The notes beneath the pieces are model-generated. The model ran no database searches. It worked only from the letters and a program-made list of their open reading frames with translations, and was not told the DNA's origin. Shown piece after piece: positions 57,244 to 64,000 of a stretch of 64,000 nucleotides of DNA; the first letter of the stretch is position 1; each line of letters begins with the position of its first letter. The translations under genes were made by a program, and so were the position numbers. Origin of the DNA: Mesorhizobium sp. M8A.F.Ca.ET.218.01.1.1 (GTDB lineage: Bacteria > Pseudomonadota > Alphaproteobacteria > Rhizobiales > Rhizobiaceae). The stretch lies in NCBI RefSeq assembly GCF_004791165.1, contig NZ_SRUZ01000003.1, forward strand, positions 806,001-870,000, read 5' to 3'.

Positions 57244-58896
57244 GTGGTTCCAAGGCGCCGTTTCGATGGGAAGGCATGGCGGTTGTGGGCACTGGTTTGC
57301 CTCGTCGTCGCCATGGCGCTGCCTATTGTGACAGCGCAAGCGGAAGATGGGCCTCCCGAAATCCCGCCGATGCGCTTCGTTGTCGTGCGCAGCAACGCTC
57401 CGGGATGCGAACCCAACTGTCCTGAATGGATATCGGCGGACGGCACCATCGCGGCGGACACGCCGTCGCTCCTCAAGCGCACGCTCAAGGCGCTCAAGGG
57501 AAGGCAATTGCCGGTGGTCGTCAATTCGCCCGGCGGTAATGTCGATGCGGCACTGGCCCTGGGCCGGATGATCCGCAAGAACAAGCTCGATATCGCCGTC
57601 GGCGTGACGGTTTTTTCCGGTTGCCAGCCGGCAATGGGCGACTGCGAGGACAGCAAGGGCAAGGGTGCCGACTATTTCGGGATGGCCTATGACGACGGAG
57701 CCATGTGCAATTCGGCCTGTCCATTGATGTTTTCCGGCGGTGTCCGCCGCGTGGTTGGAGATTACGGCTATCTCGGCGTCCACCAGATCACCACCACGTT
57801 CCACCGCGAGAGGCTGCTCTACCGGACCACGTACCGGATCGTGAACGGCAAGAAGAAGATCATCAGCACCAAGGTGGTCAGCCGTAAAAACGCAGGCAGC
57901 TACAAAACCTACGAGATGAGCGGTACTGTCGAGAAGACGCTTTCGGTGTACCTGAGGGAAATGGGTATAGGCGATGGCGTGCTGGAAATCATGAAGGCCA
58001 CGCCGGCGAGCGAGATTCGTCAGATTCCGCTCGACGCCATGTTGACGATGAAGCTGGTCACCAGCCGGGACACGGTAGATCTGTTGACCACCGCAAGCCT
58101 GTGCAGGCTGGACCGGCCGGCCACGAACTGCCGGGAGGTAGCTGGACCTGCAAACAAGACGACGCCATCGGCCGCGGACAAATCCATGACTGCCGGACCC
58201 GTTCAACCGGACACCGCGAAGGCCGGCGGGGACATGCGCTTCATCGTGGTTCGCGGCAGCAACCCGCTGTGCAATCCCGACTGTCCGGAATGGATATCGG
58301 CGGAAGGTGCGATAACGAACCAGACGCCGCGGAAACTGCGGCAGTTGCTGGCCACGCTTGGCCATCGGCGGCTGCCTGTCGTCATCAGTTCACGCGGTGG
58401 CGACCTGCCCAGCGCTCTCGCAATGGGACGACTTATCCATGAAAGAAAGCTCGACATCGCCGTTGCCCGGACCGATTTCGTCGACTGCGACCCCGGCGCG
58501 TGGAATTGCCTGGCCACGGAGGGAGCCTATGCGGGGTTGACCATCGATGCCGGGGTGGAGTGTGATTCTGCCTGTGCGCTCATGGTCGCCGGCGGTGCCA
58601 GACGGCTTGTCGGGCCCCGGGCGCGGCTCAGCCTGTATCCGATGGGACAGAAGCTGGTGGTCAAGGCGTATCTCAACGAGATGGCGATCGGTCCAGCTCT
58701 GTTCGCGGCGATCGAGCGACGCTCGTCCGAGGGGCAACTTGACCCGGACACGATGCTGAAGGCTGGACTGACAACGGGACCGCAATCGGTCGACGCGCTG
58801 ACCGGCTCCACGGTTTGCAAGGCCATTGCCAAGCCCGACAATTGCCAAGGCCTGCCAGCCGCCAATGCACAGGCTGATGCGCCTGCCAAGCTGTAG
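57244..58896 (+). CDS. Secreted protein with two ClpP-like domains
   Basis: About 550 residues from GTG 57244, preceded by GGGAG 11 bases away. Signal peptide: basic VVPRRRF then LWALVCLVVAMALPIVTAQAED. Domain 1 (about 40-290) has CEPNCPEWISADGTI, VVVNSPGGNVDAALALGRMIR, CNSACPLMFSGG with S157, and LGVHQ with H180; spacing resembles the ClpP Ser-His pair. Domain 2 (about 330-540) repeats this: CNPDCPEWISAEG, VVISSRGGDLPSALAMGRLIH and CDSACALMVAGG with S442, but the His position reads LSLYP. Resembles COG3904-type predicted periplasmic proteins. Peptidase activity is unproven. Confidence 0.7.
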   Translation: MVPRRRFDGKAWRLWALVCLVVAMALPIVTAQAEDGPPEIPPMRFVVVRSNAPGCEPNCPEWISADGTIAADTPSLLKRTLKALKGRQLPVVVNSPGGNVDAALALGRMIRKNKLDIAVGVTVFSGCQPAMGDCEDSKGKGADYFGMAYDDGAMCNSACPLMFSGGVRRVVGDYGYLGVHQITTTFHRERLLYRTTYRIVNGKKKIISTKVVSRKNAGSYKTYEMSGTVEKTLSVYLREMGIGDGVLEIMKATPASEIRQIPLDAMLTMKLVTSRDTVDLLTTASLCRLDRPATNCREVAGPANKTTPSAADKSMTAGPVQPDTAKAGGDMRFIVVRGSNPLCNPDCPEWISAEGAITNQTPRKLRQLLATLGHRRLPVVISSRGGDLPSALAMGRLIHERKLDIAVARTDFVDCDPGAWNCLATEGAYAGLTIDAGVECDSACALMVAGGARRLVGPRARLSLYPMGQKLVVKAYLNEMAIGPALFAAIERRSSEGQLDPDTMLKAGLTTGPQSVDALTGSTVCKAIAKPDNCQGLPAANAQADAPAKL

Positions 58897-58991
58897 AGCA
58901 CGGCGACGTCGGCAAACTGCCCATCGAGGCAGGTTGAGCCATGCTCGATTTCCGCTATCGTCGCGGCTGCGGGGCCGGCGAAGGATCGAGA

Positions 58992-59474
58992 ATGAGCCAG
59001 GACGTTCCGACACTCTACGAATGGGCCGGCGGCAGCGAGGCGCTGAACCGGCTGACGCAAACCTTCTACGACAAGGTGGCAAAGGATCCGGTCGTTGGCC
59101 CGGTGTTCAAACACATGTCGCCGGATCACCCGGCCCATGTCGCCGCCTTCATCGGTGAGGTCTTCGGCGGACCGAAAACCTACAGCGAGGAATTCGGCGG
59201 CCACCGCGAAATGGTCATGCATCATCTGGGCAAGCATTTGACCGAGGAGCAGCGCCGCCGCTGGATCAATCTTCTCGCCGACGCGGCGGATCAGGTCGGC
59301 CTGCCGGACGATCCAGAATTCCGTTCCGCCTTCATGGGCTACGTCGAATGGGGGTCTCGACTGGCCAAGATGAATTCCAATCTCGGCGAGACCTGCGATC
59401 CCGAGGCCGAACCGATGCCCGCCTGGGGCTGGGGAGTGCCTGGCGGGCCGTACCGGGTGCCGGACGCAAAATAG
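58992..59474 (+). CDS. Group II truncated haemoglobin
   Basis: A 160-residue 2/2 haemoglobin: LYEWAGGSEALNRLTQTFYDKVAKDPVVGPVF (A-B helices with Phe/Tyr B9-B10), then MSPDHPAHVAAFIGEVFGGPKTYSEEFGGHREMVMHHLGKHL with the haem-binding histidine region, and YVEWGSR with the Trp of group II (TrHbO). The C-terminus (GWGVPGGPYRVP) is longer than the core family. Likely role in O2 or NO/peroxide chemistry. ATG 58992 follows AAGGAT. The next gene starts 29 bases after its stop. Confidence 0.88.
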   Translation: MSQDVPTLYEWAGGSEALNRLTQTFYDKVAKDPVVGPVFKHMSPDHPAHVAAFIGEVFGGPKTYSEEFGGHREMVMHHLGKHLTEEQRRRWINLLADAADQVGLPDDPEFRSAFMGYVEWGSRLAKMNSNLGETCDPEAEPMPAWGWGVPGGPYRVPDAK

Positions 59475-59503
59475 CTTCCGCTTGCCAGGGAGGTCGATGA
59501 TTG

Positions 59504-60055
59504 ATGCCGCAAGATGCCAAGATCGTGCGCTGGCGCGAGTGGGATGGACCCGGCTTCGAACATCTTGTGCTGGGGGAGCAAGCGGGCCGGTTCCTGACCG
59601 ATTCTGTCGTCATCTGCTCGGGCGAGACGCCATTTGCGGTCCGCTACCGCATTACCTGCGATGCCGGCTGGCACGCGAAGAGTGTCACGGTCGATATGAT
59701 CGGCGATGGCCGGACGCTTGTCCTGGCCTCCGATGGCGATGGTCATTGGACCAGGGACGGCGTGCCGATGCCCGAGCTGGCGGGCGTGCTCGAACCCGAC
59801 CTCACCGTCACGCCCTTTACCAACACGCTGCCGATCCGGCGCCTGGCGCTTTCGGCCGGGCAGAGTGCCGAGATCGCCACTGCCTTCATCGATTTCCCGG
59901 CACTCACTGTCGTGCGCAACCCGCAGCGTTACACGTGCCTCGAAGAGGGCAGGCGCTACCTCTATGAATCGCGCGCCAGCGACTTCAGGCGGGAACTGGA
60001 GATCGATGCCGAGGGGCTGGTCGTCGACTATCCCGATTTCTGGCGCAGGGGTTAA
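59504..60055 (+). CDS. Putative glycolipid-binding family protein
   Basis: A 183-residue protein resembling the putative glycolipid-binding family (PF06475): WREWDGPGFEHLVLGEQAGRFLTDSVVI, FAVRYRITCDAGWHAKSVTVDM, DGDGHWTRDGVPMPELAGVLEPDLTVTPFTNTLPIRRL and FIDFPALTVVRNPQRYTCLEEGRRYLYES, ending LVVDYPDFWRR. No signal peptide. In this family lipid binding has only been shown for few members. AGGGAGG precedes TTG 59501/ATG 59504. Confidence 0.82.
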   Translation: MPQDAKIVRWREWDGPGFEHLVLGEQAGRFLTDSVVICSGETPFAVRYRITCDAGWHAKSVTVDMIGDGRTLVLASDGDGHWTRDGVPMPELAGVLEPDLTVTPFTNTLPIRRLALSAGQSAEIATAFIDFPALTVVRNPQRYTCLEEGRRYLYESRASDFRRELEIDAEGLVVDYPDFWRRG

Positions 60056-60132
60056 GGCATGTTTGCTTGCAAACCACTCTTTACAGAGCGTGCGGAAGCT
60101 TTTAGGAAGCGCCTGCGCCGAGGCGCACGTGT

Positions 60133-60208
<76 letters not shown>

Positions 60209-60513
60209 TTTTCTAAGGGAAATCAGGCACTTACAAATCGCCTTGCTGGGCGAGGAAGCCGAAACTAGCCGTACACATCTTGCACAAACTTGGACGCGCG
60301 CAGGGAGTGTCTTGCGGGTGGGCGGAAAAACACTCGATTCTGGAAGGCAAAGTTCACGTCTATCGGCGCAACGACAGCCCGATTTGGCACTGCTCGACGT
60401 TCACACGGTAGGGTCACAGGTTCGAATCCTGTACCGCCCACCAATCTTTTCAGTTGGTTAGAAGCATTCATGTCACTGAGCGAACACGGTCTCCGCCGCG
60501 AGATTGTGGGGGC
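60209..60513. other. Region between tRNA-Trp and quinone oxidoreductase gene
   Basis: About 300 bases without a protein gene. It holds a tRNA-Val-like 3' half (60391-60443). GGGCGGA at 60320-60326 could pair with six of the seven bases of that fragment's acceptor strand, but is about 120 bases away and the intervening sequence does not form a D-arm. Confidence 0.5.
60391..60443 (+). pseudogene. tRNA-Val(CAC)-like 3' half
   Basis: The sequence from the anticodon loop TTCACAC through variable loop GGGTC, perfect T-arm ACAGGTTCGAATCCTGT, acceptor strand ACCGCCC, A and CCA matches a bacterial tRNA-Val with CAC anticodon. The anticodon stem is damaged (CGACG opposite GGTAG) and no D-arm or 5' acceptor is adjacent. 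Relics that begin near the anticodon loop and run to CCA are typical footprints of integration at tRNA genes. Confidence 0.55.
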
Positions 60514-61494
60514 TCACAGCGTCAGCACAATCTTGCCGAAGCCGCCGCCCGCTTCCACCCGGCGGTGGGCGTCTGCGGCTTCGGCGAGCGGGAATACGTG
60601 ATCAATCAAGGGACGCAGTCTCCCCGCTGCGAATAGCGGCAAGGCGAGCGCCGCGAAGCGTTGGACCATGGCCCGCTTCTCTGCGGCTGTGCGTGACTTC
60701 ATGACCGTGCCGACGAGACGCAGATGATTGTGCAGAACAAGATTGAGCGGAATGACAGCATCATTCTGGCCGTTCAAGATGCCTACCTGCACCAGTACCC
60801 CGCCCGGCCTCAGGCTGCGCAAATTCTTGGCGAGATAGTCGCCGCCAACAAAATCAATCACCGCATCCACTCCTGTGCCGCCTGTGCGCGCGGCAATCTC
60901 GGCTTCGAAATCGCCGGTCCGGTAATCGATGACGACATCTGCGCCAATGCTCAGCACATCATCGTGGCGGGACGCGGATGCGGTGGCATACACCACCGCT
61001 CCCGAACTATGGGCAACCTGTACAGCAGCCGAGCCGATCCCGCCCGCCGCACTATGGACAAGCACCTTTTGGCCGGTGTTGATTTGAGCCAGATTTGAAA
61101 CCGCCTCGACGGCGGTAACAAAGGATTCCATCACCGCCGCCGCTTCGTGAAAGGGCATACTCTCTGGAATGGGCGCCGCCATGGCGCGATCGACGCGGGC
61201 AATCTCGCCGTAACCGCCGCCGCCGACAATCGCCATCACCCGCGCGCCAATCTCGACGTCTGTTACGGCATCGCCGACTGCAATCACCTCGCCCGCCACT
61301 TCCAACCCGAGAAGCGGACTCTCGCCGAAGTGTTGCGCGCCGTAAAAGCCGGTGCGCTGCAGGAGATCGGCGCGATTGACACCCGCCGCAGCAACCTTGA
61401 CCAAAAGATCGGTGGGACGGATGTGGGGTACAGGAACCTCGGCCACATGCAGAACCTCTGCCGCACCGAACTCTTCATAGACGATAGCGCGCAT
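60514..61494 (-). CDS. NADPH:quinone oxidoreductase / zinc-type alcohol dehydrogenase family
   Basis: A 326-residue MDR-superfamily protein: EVPVPHIRPTDLLVKVAAAGVNRADLLQRTGFYG (the quinone oxidoreductase version, without zinc ligands), GLEVAGEVIAVG, the NADPH motif VLVHSAAGGIGSAAVQVAHSSGA and DAVIDFVGGDYLAKNLRSLRPGGVLVQVG. Probably reduces quinones or enones. Follows the SRPBCC-like gene by 11 bases, in the same operon, inside the tRNA-Trp-bounded segment. Confidence 0.93.
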   Translation of the reverse strand: MRAIVYEEFGAAEVLHVAEVPVPHIRPTDLLVKVAAAGVNRADLLQRTGFYGAQHFGESPLLGLEVAGEVIAVGDAVTDVEIGARVMAIVGGGGYGEIARVDRAMAAPIPESMPFHEAAAVMESFVTAVEAVSNLAQINTGQKVLVHSAAGGIGSAAVQVAHSSGAVVYATASASRHDDVLSIGADVVIDYRTGDFEAEIAARTGGTGVDAVIDFVGGDYLAKNLRSLRPGGVLVQVGILNGQNDAVIPLNLVLHNHLRLVGTVMKSRTAAEKRAMVQRFAALALPLFAAGRLRPLIDHVFPLAEAADAHRRVEAGGGFGKIVLTL

Positions 61495-61505
61495 GGCTCT
61501 GAACC

Positions 61506-62051
61506 TTATTTGCGGTTGGCAAGCGCGCGCCGGGCAATGCTGGCGGCAAACATAGGGGTTTCGCGGCTGTTGTGATCGCCACCCGCGTCTTGGCGTGCCT
61601 TGGCGGCATCTTCATAGGAGAGGCCATGTTCAGCGAGGAAAGCCATGAACACATCGGTGGGATGCGCAGTGACGCGATTGGTGTAGCGGGTGCGCCCGTC
61701 GTCCATGGCTTCAGCGATCAATTCCCACACCACATTGACCTGGGTGCGGCCATTGGCGGTGAAGACATCGGAGATCGAATTCATCCGGCAATAGTTCTTC
61801 TCGGCAACCTCGGCGATATAATGCTGGACGACCAGGCCCGAGCCGATTTGCTCGACATTGATGGACATGCGGCGACCATCATCCGTCGTGGTAACACCGG
61901 CCGCGATATGGTCAGGAACGCAGCAGCGCTGGTATTCGGCTTCCGGCAGGGTGAACAGCCAATCGGCGATGTCGATAGCCTCTAGCGGCACATCGATCTC
62001 GGCGCTATAGGCAGACTGCGACAGAATACGGTCTTCGAGAACGGCAACCAT
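61506..62051 (-). CDS. SRPBCC-like small protein
   Basis: A 181-residue cytoplasmic protein. Segments WLFTLPEAEYQRCCVPDHIAAGVT, MSINVEQIGSGLVVQHYIAEVAEK, RTQVNVVWELIAEAMDDGRTRYTNRVTAHPT and FMAFLAEHG alternate helix and antiparallel strands as in the SRPBCC/START-like fold that binds hydrophobic ligands. The assignment is tentative. ATG 62051 gives the compact form; the frame is open upstream but overlaps the divergent lysR promoter. Co-transcribed with the quinone oxidoreductase gene. Confidence 0.65.
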   Translation of the reverse strand: MVAVLEDRILSQSAYSAEIDVPLEAIDIADWLFTLPEAEYQRCCVPDHIAAGVTTTDDGRRMSINVEQIGSGLVVQHYIAEVAEKNYCRMNSISDVFTANGRTQVNVVWELIAEAMDDGRTRYTNRVTAHPTDVFMAFLAEHGLSYEDAAKARQDAGGDHNSRETPMFAASIARRALANRK

Positions 62052-62170
62052 GTGTTTTTCCTTCGGTTTTGGGGGCGGAAGCATCCCGCCCGACGCGAGA
62101 AAATATGCGCTGCCGGTGCGCCGATGATAATGTCCGCTGTCTTTCAAACCGTTTTGCGCTGGCCGCACAA

Positions 62171-63091
62171 ATGACCGATCCTCGTTTCGCCGAGCAGATG
62201 GCCATTTTTGTCGATGTCGTCCGCGGCGGCAGCTTCTCCAGTGCAGCGCGGCGCCGGGCGGTGACCCCATCCGCCATCATGCGTCAGATCGGAGCCATGG
62301 AGGAGAGCCTGGGCGTACCGCTCCTCATCCGCTCCACTCGCGCCTTGGCGCTGACCGATGCCGGTCAAAGGCTGTTCGAGCGCGCGCAGCATCTTCTGGA
62401 TGCGCTGGCCGATACACGGGCGGAAATCGCTGCCTTTGATGGCGCAATAGCAGGGGTGGTGCGGATAGCCTGCTTTCCTACATTCGGGAGGCGCTATGTA
62501 ATTCCGGCCCTTGGATCGTTGATGGCAGAGCACTCCGCTATCACGGCAGAAATTGATCTCACTGAAAAACTCGCCGATCCTGTTGCGGACCGTTTCGATG
62601 CCGTGATCCGCATCGGCGAATTATCCGACAGCAGCTTGATCGCCACCAAACTCGCCGACCAGAAGCGGCTTCTGGTCGCTAGTCCTTCTTATTTGGACAG
62701 CAAAGGGACGCCTGCGGACGTGGCCTCGCTCTCAAAACATGCGCTCATCGACAAACTGCATGGCGCTGACCTTCTCGGCTGGAGCGATGTGCTGGGCCGC
62801 CCTGCGGGTAGCGATGCGCTGGACAGAGTTGCTTTTCGCTCGGACGATTTCGAGGCCATGCGCTTGGCCACACTCGTAGGCATGGGTATTGGCCTATTGG
62901 CGGACTGGGTTGTTGGTCCAGACGTGCGAAGCGGAGCGCTGATCCGCCTTGGCCTTGGCGGCGAGAGTTGGAACAGGCGCCCCACCGGCATTTATCTACT
63001 GCGGGCACTCGCCAAGCCATCCGCAAAACTTGGTGCGTTCATGACAGCATTGCGCAAACAGATCGGGACGCCGCCGACTTGGGAGCAGTAA
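62171..63091 (+). CDS. LysR family regulator
   Basis: A 306-residue LTTR. The N-terminal HTH is MAIFVDVVRGGSFSSAARRRAVTPSAIMRQIGAMEESLGVPLLIRSTRALALTDAG, and the C-terminal periplasmic-binding-like effector domain is of the PBP2 type (RIACFPTFGRRYVIPAL, FDAVIRIGELSDSSLIA, DDFEAMRLATLVGMGIGLLADWVV). Divergent from the SRPBCC-quinone reductase pair across 119 bases, so it most likely controls them and itself. Effector unknown, perhaps an electrophile or aromatic compound. Confidence 0.93.
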   Translation: MTDPRFAEQMAIFVDVVRGGSFSSAARRRAVTPSAIMRQIGAMEESLGVPLLIRSTRALALTDAGQRLFERAQHLLDALADTRAEIAAFDGAIAGVVRIACFPTFGRRYVIPALGSLMAEHSAITAEIDLTEKLADPVADRFDAVIRIGELSDSSLIATKLADQKRLLVASPSYLDSKGTPADVASLSKHALIDKLHGADLLGWSDVLGRPAGSDALDRVAFRSDDFEAMRLATLVGMGIGLLADWVVGPDVRSGALIRLGLGGESWNRRPTGIYLLRALAKPSAKLGAFMTALRKQIGTPPTWEQ

Positions 63092-63571
63092 CGCGCCTGT
63101 AGACGCAACACTCTGATTTCAGAACATAGCTTTCGTTCACGTTCCAATCCCGGCCTATCCGGCGAGCGCCATTTGGCAGCCGTTCATGCGGAATTCGCAT
63201 CGGCTTACAGGAGGGCTATAGCGTAGACGTAGCTCTCATCATCATCCGGCGCGGTGCGCCAAGTTCTTCAAATAGTTACCTAGGCAACCCTTGTCATTGA
63301 CCAAACGATCTTCACCACGCTGGATGATGTGGTGAAGGCGCTCACATCGGGCATGCCAACGACATTGCCGGACTTTGAGGGCAAGCTGTCGGGAAAGCTT
63401 GCGCCCGCCGTGTCCCTTCTACTTCCCGCCCCACCGATCGTGCCGCCAGGATTTACTGAACGCGCCGCGTAGCAGGCATTTGGATTGACGATTTCTTACA
63501 CAAATCTTTGCACATCGAATGCCGATATGTCGTAAATTGCTGGTAAAACAATCGGATGAGTGAAGGCTATT
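63092..63571. other. Degraded end of the inserted segment
   Basis: About 480 bases with no intact gene. An open stretch 63284-63472 reads TIFTTLDDVVKALTSGMP and ends PPIVPPGFTERAA then TAG, with no start codon or ribosome binding site; it looks like the C-terminal remnant of a lost gene I cannot name. The rest is unassigned. This decay fits an old mobile segment. Confidence 0.45.
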
Positions 63572-63618
63572 CGGTCTCCAAAACCGCAGGTTCGAGCCCT
63601 GCTGCCCGTGCCATTTTC
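63572..63618 (+). repeat. Partial duplicate of tRNA-Trp 3' half (candidate attachment site)
   Basis: The first 19 bases (CGGTCTCCAAAACCGCAGG) and the last 28 (from TTCGAGCC to CCATTTTC) are identical to tRNA-Trp 60160-60213, but seven bases are missing at the variable/T-stem junction. Identity continues five bases past the tRNA 3' end. It is in direct orientation 3.4 kb from the intact gene, as expected for the far attachment site of an element integrated at the tRNA. Confidence 0.85.
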
Positions 63619-63971
63619 CAAGATGGCATCACAACGATTTTTGCGGGCTGCCTTTGAAAATCGGCGACCCGCTTGCCATATTAGCCCGATTGGGGCATAA
63701 GGGCGCCATAGCCGGGACGGAACGACTGGATGGTTCCGAGGCGGCGTTTGGTCATAAAGCGGACACTTGCCACTTGCGTGGATCAAGAATCGGTTTTATG
63801 TAGATGGAACAGACACGCGACGCGTGAAGCTGGGAAGCCGGCTTTACGCGTCTGATTTGCATGGGCGAAATGATTGCGCTGATTCGGCGCGAGGTTGGGC
63901 TCAGGCGGCACGTCCCGGTCAGCGGGATCATCCAGGGGGCCCGGCCAACGGGTCTTGAAGACAGGCGGCAT
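63619..63971. other. Leader region of secE
   Basis: About 350 bases between the tRNA-Trp fragment and secE. Apart from the candidate promoter at 63774-63802 no gene is supported. Its ribosome binding site for secE is AGGCGG. Confidence 0.5.
63774..63802 (+). promoter_or_regulatory. Candidate promoter for secE
   Basis: TTGCGT (63774-63779) and TATGTA (63797-63802) are separated by 17 bases, to the right of the tRNA-Trp fragment and about 170 bases before secE. It would let secE be expressed independently of tRNA-Trp, from which it is now separated. Confidence 0.45.
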
Positions 63972-64000
63972 ATGGCTTCGAAAACCACAAATCCTTTCGT
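63972..64000 (+). CDS. secE: Preprotein translocase subunit SecE, 5' end
   Basis: Only nine codons are inside the window (MASKTTNPF), matching the usual N-terminus of rhizobial SecE. The call also rests on position: tRNA-Trp then secE-nusG is a conserved bacterial order, and the tuf gene is upstream. SecE is the single- or triple-helix subunit clamping SecY in the inner membrane. The gene continues beyond the right edge. Confidence 0.72.

Noticed and set aside
60265..60471. Minus-strand ORF reading GGTGFEPVTLPCERRA
   Set aside because: This is the usual false translation of a tRNA T-arm on the wrong strand; it comes from the tRNA-Val-like relic.

Overview
This 64 kb window reads as chromosome of a GC-rich alphaproteobacterium of the Rhizobiales, most like Mesorhizobium or a close Phyllobacteriaceae relative. 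The grounds are the gene orders aroQ-accB-accC-aat and panB-panC, a 391-residue EF-Tu, an RNase E with a large acidic/basic insertion in its S1 domain, an NDUFA12-type complex I accessory subunit, and Rhizobiales-style intergenic palindromes. This placement rests on recognising families and gene order, not on a search.

Layout. 1-13.5 kb: housekeeping (3' end of gatB, a GNAT acetyltransferase, an AIM24 protein, panBC, an NDUFA12 homologue, a DUF2155 protein, aat, accC-accB-aroQ, a DsbA-like oxidoreductase, an M48 chaperone/protease, an aminotransferase, glsA). 13.5-28.1 kb: rne, amiC, PBP1A, prfB with an intact programmed +1 frameshift, a broken GFA gene beside an intact one, an OmpA-like lipoprotein, a RhlE-like helicase and NAD kinase. 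29-37.7 kb: two convergent uptake/degradation units. The plus-strand unit has an orphan polyamine-type binding protein, an amidase and a TetR regulator. The minus-strand unit has a full PotDBCA-like ABC transporter ending in a metallo-beta-lactamase-fold hydrolase, and diverges from another TetR gene across twin palindromes. 37.8-44.5 kb: accessory material, with an AT-rich secreted protein and a trypsin-like protein beside tRNA-Thr, a 7-bp minisatellite, and two small secreted proteins that share a duplicated leader with a hairpin. 44.4-49.3 kb: an IclR regulator divergent from gcl-hyi-glxR, which takes glyoxylate to D-glycerate, with palindromic repeats in both spacers. 49.3-55.6 kb: rlmB-like methyltransferase, tRNA-Tyr, tRNA-Gly, several small conserved proteins and a DMT exporter. 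55.9-64 kb: tuf, a protein with two ClpP-like domains, a truncated haemoglobin, a glycolipid-binding-type protein, tRNA-Trp, and the start of secE at the right edge.

The clearest unexplained structure is at the right end. The usual order tuf / tRNA-Trp / secE is opened by a 3.4 kb segment holding a quinone oxidoreductase, an SRPBCC-like protein and a LysR regulator. Its far end carries a damaged copy of the 3' half of tRNA-Trp plus 5 bases of 3' flank, as expected for an island integrated at a tRNA. A second tRNA 3'-half relic (Val-CAC-like) lies just inside the left end.

Other points worth following are the tandem ClpP-fold protein whose second copy has lost the candidate catalytic His, and the duplicated leader hairpin before the two small secreted proteins. 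No CRISPR array, intact insertion sequence, integrase or replication origin was seen. Start codons were chosen from ribosome binding sites, overlaps and signal peptides, and are inferences.
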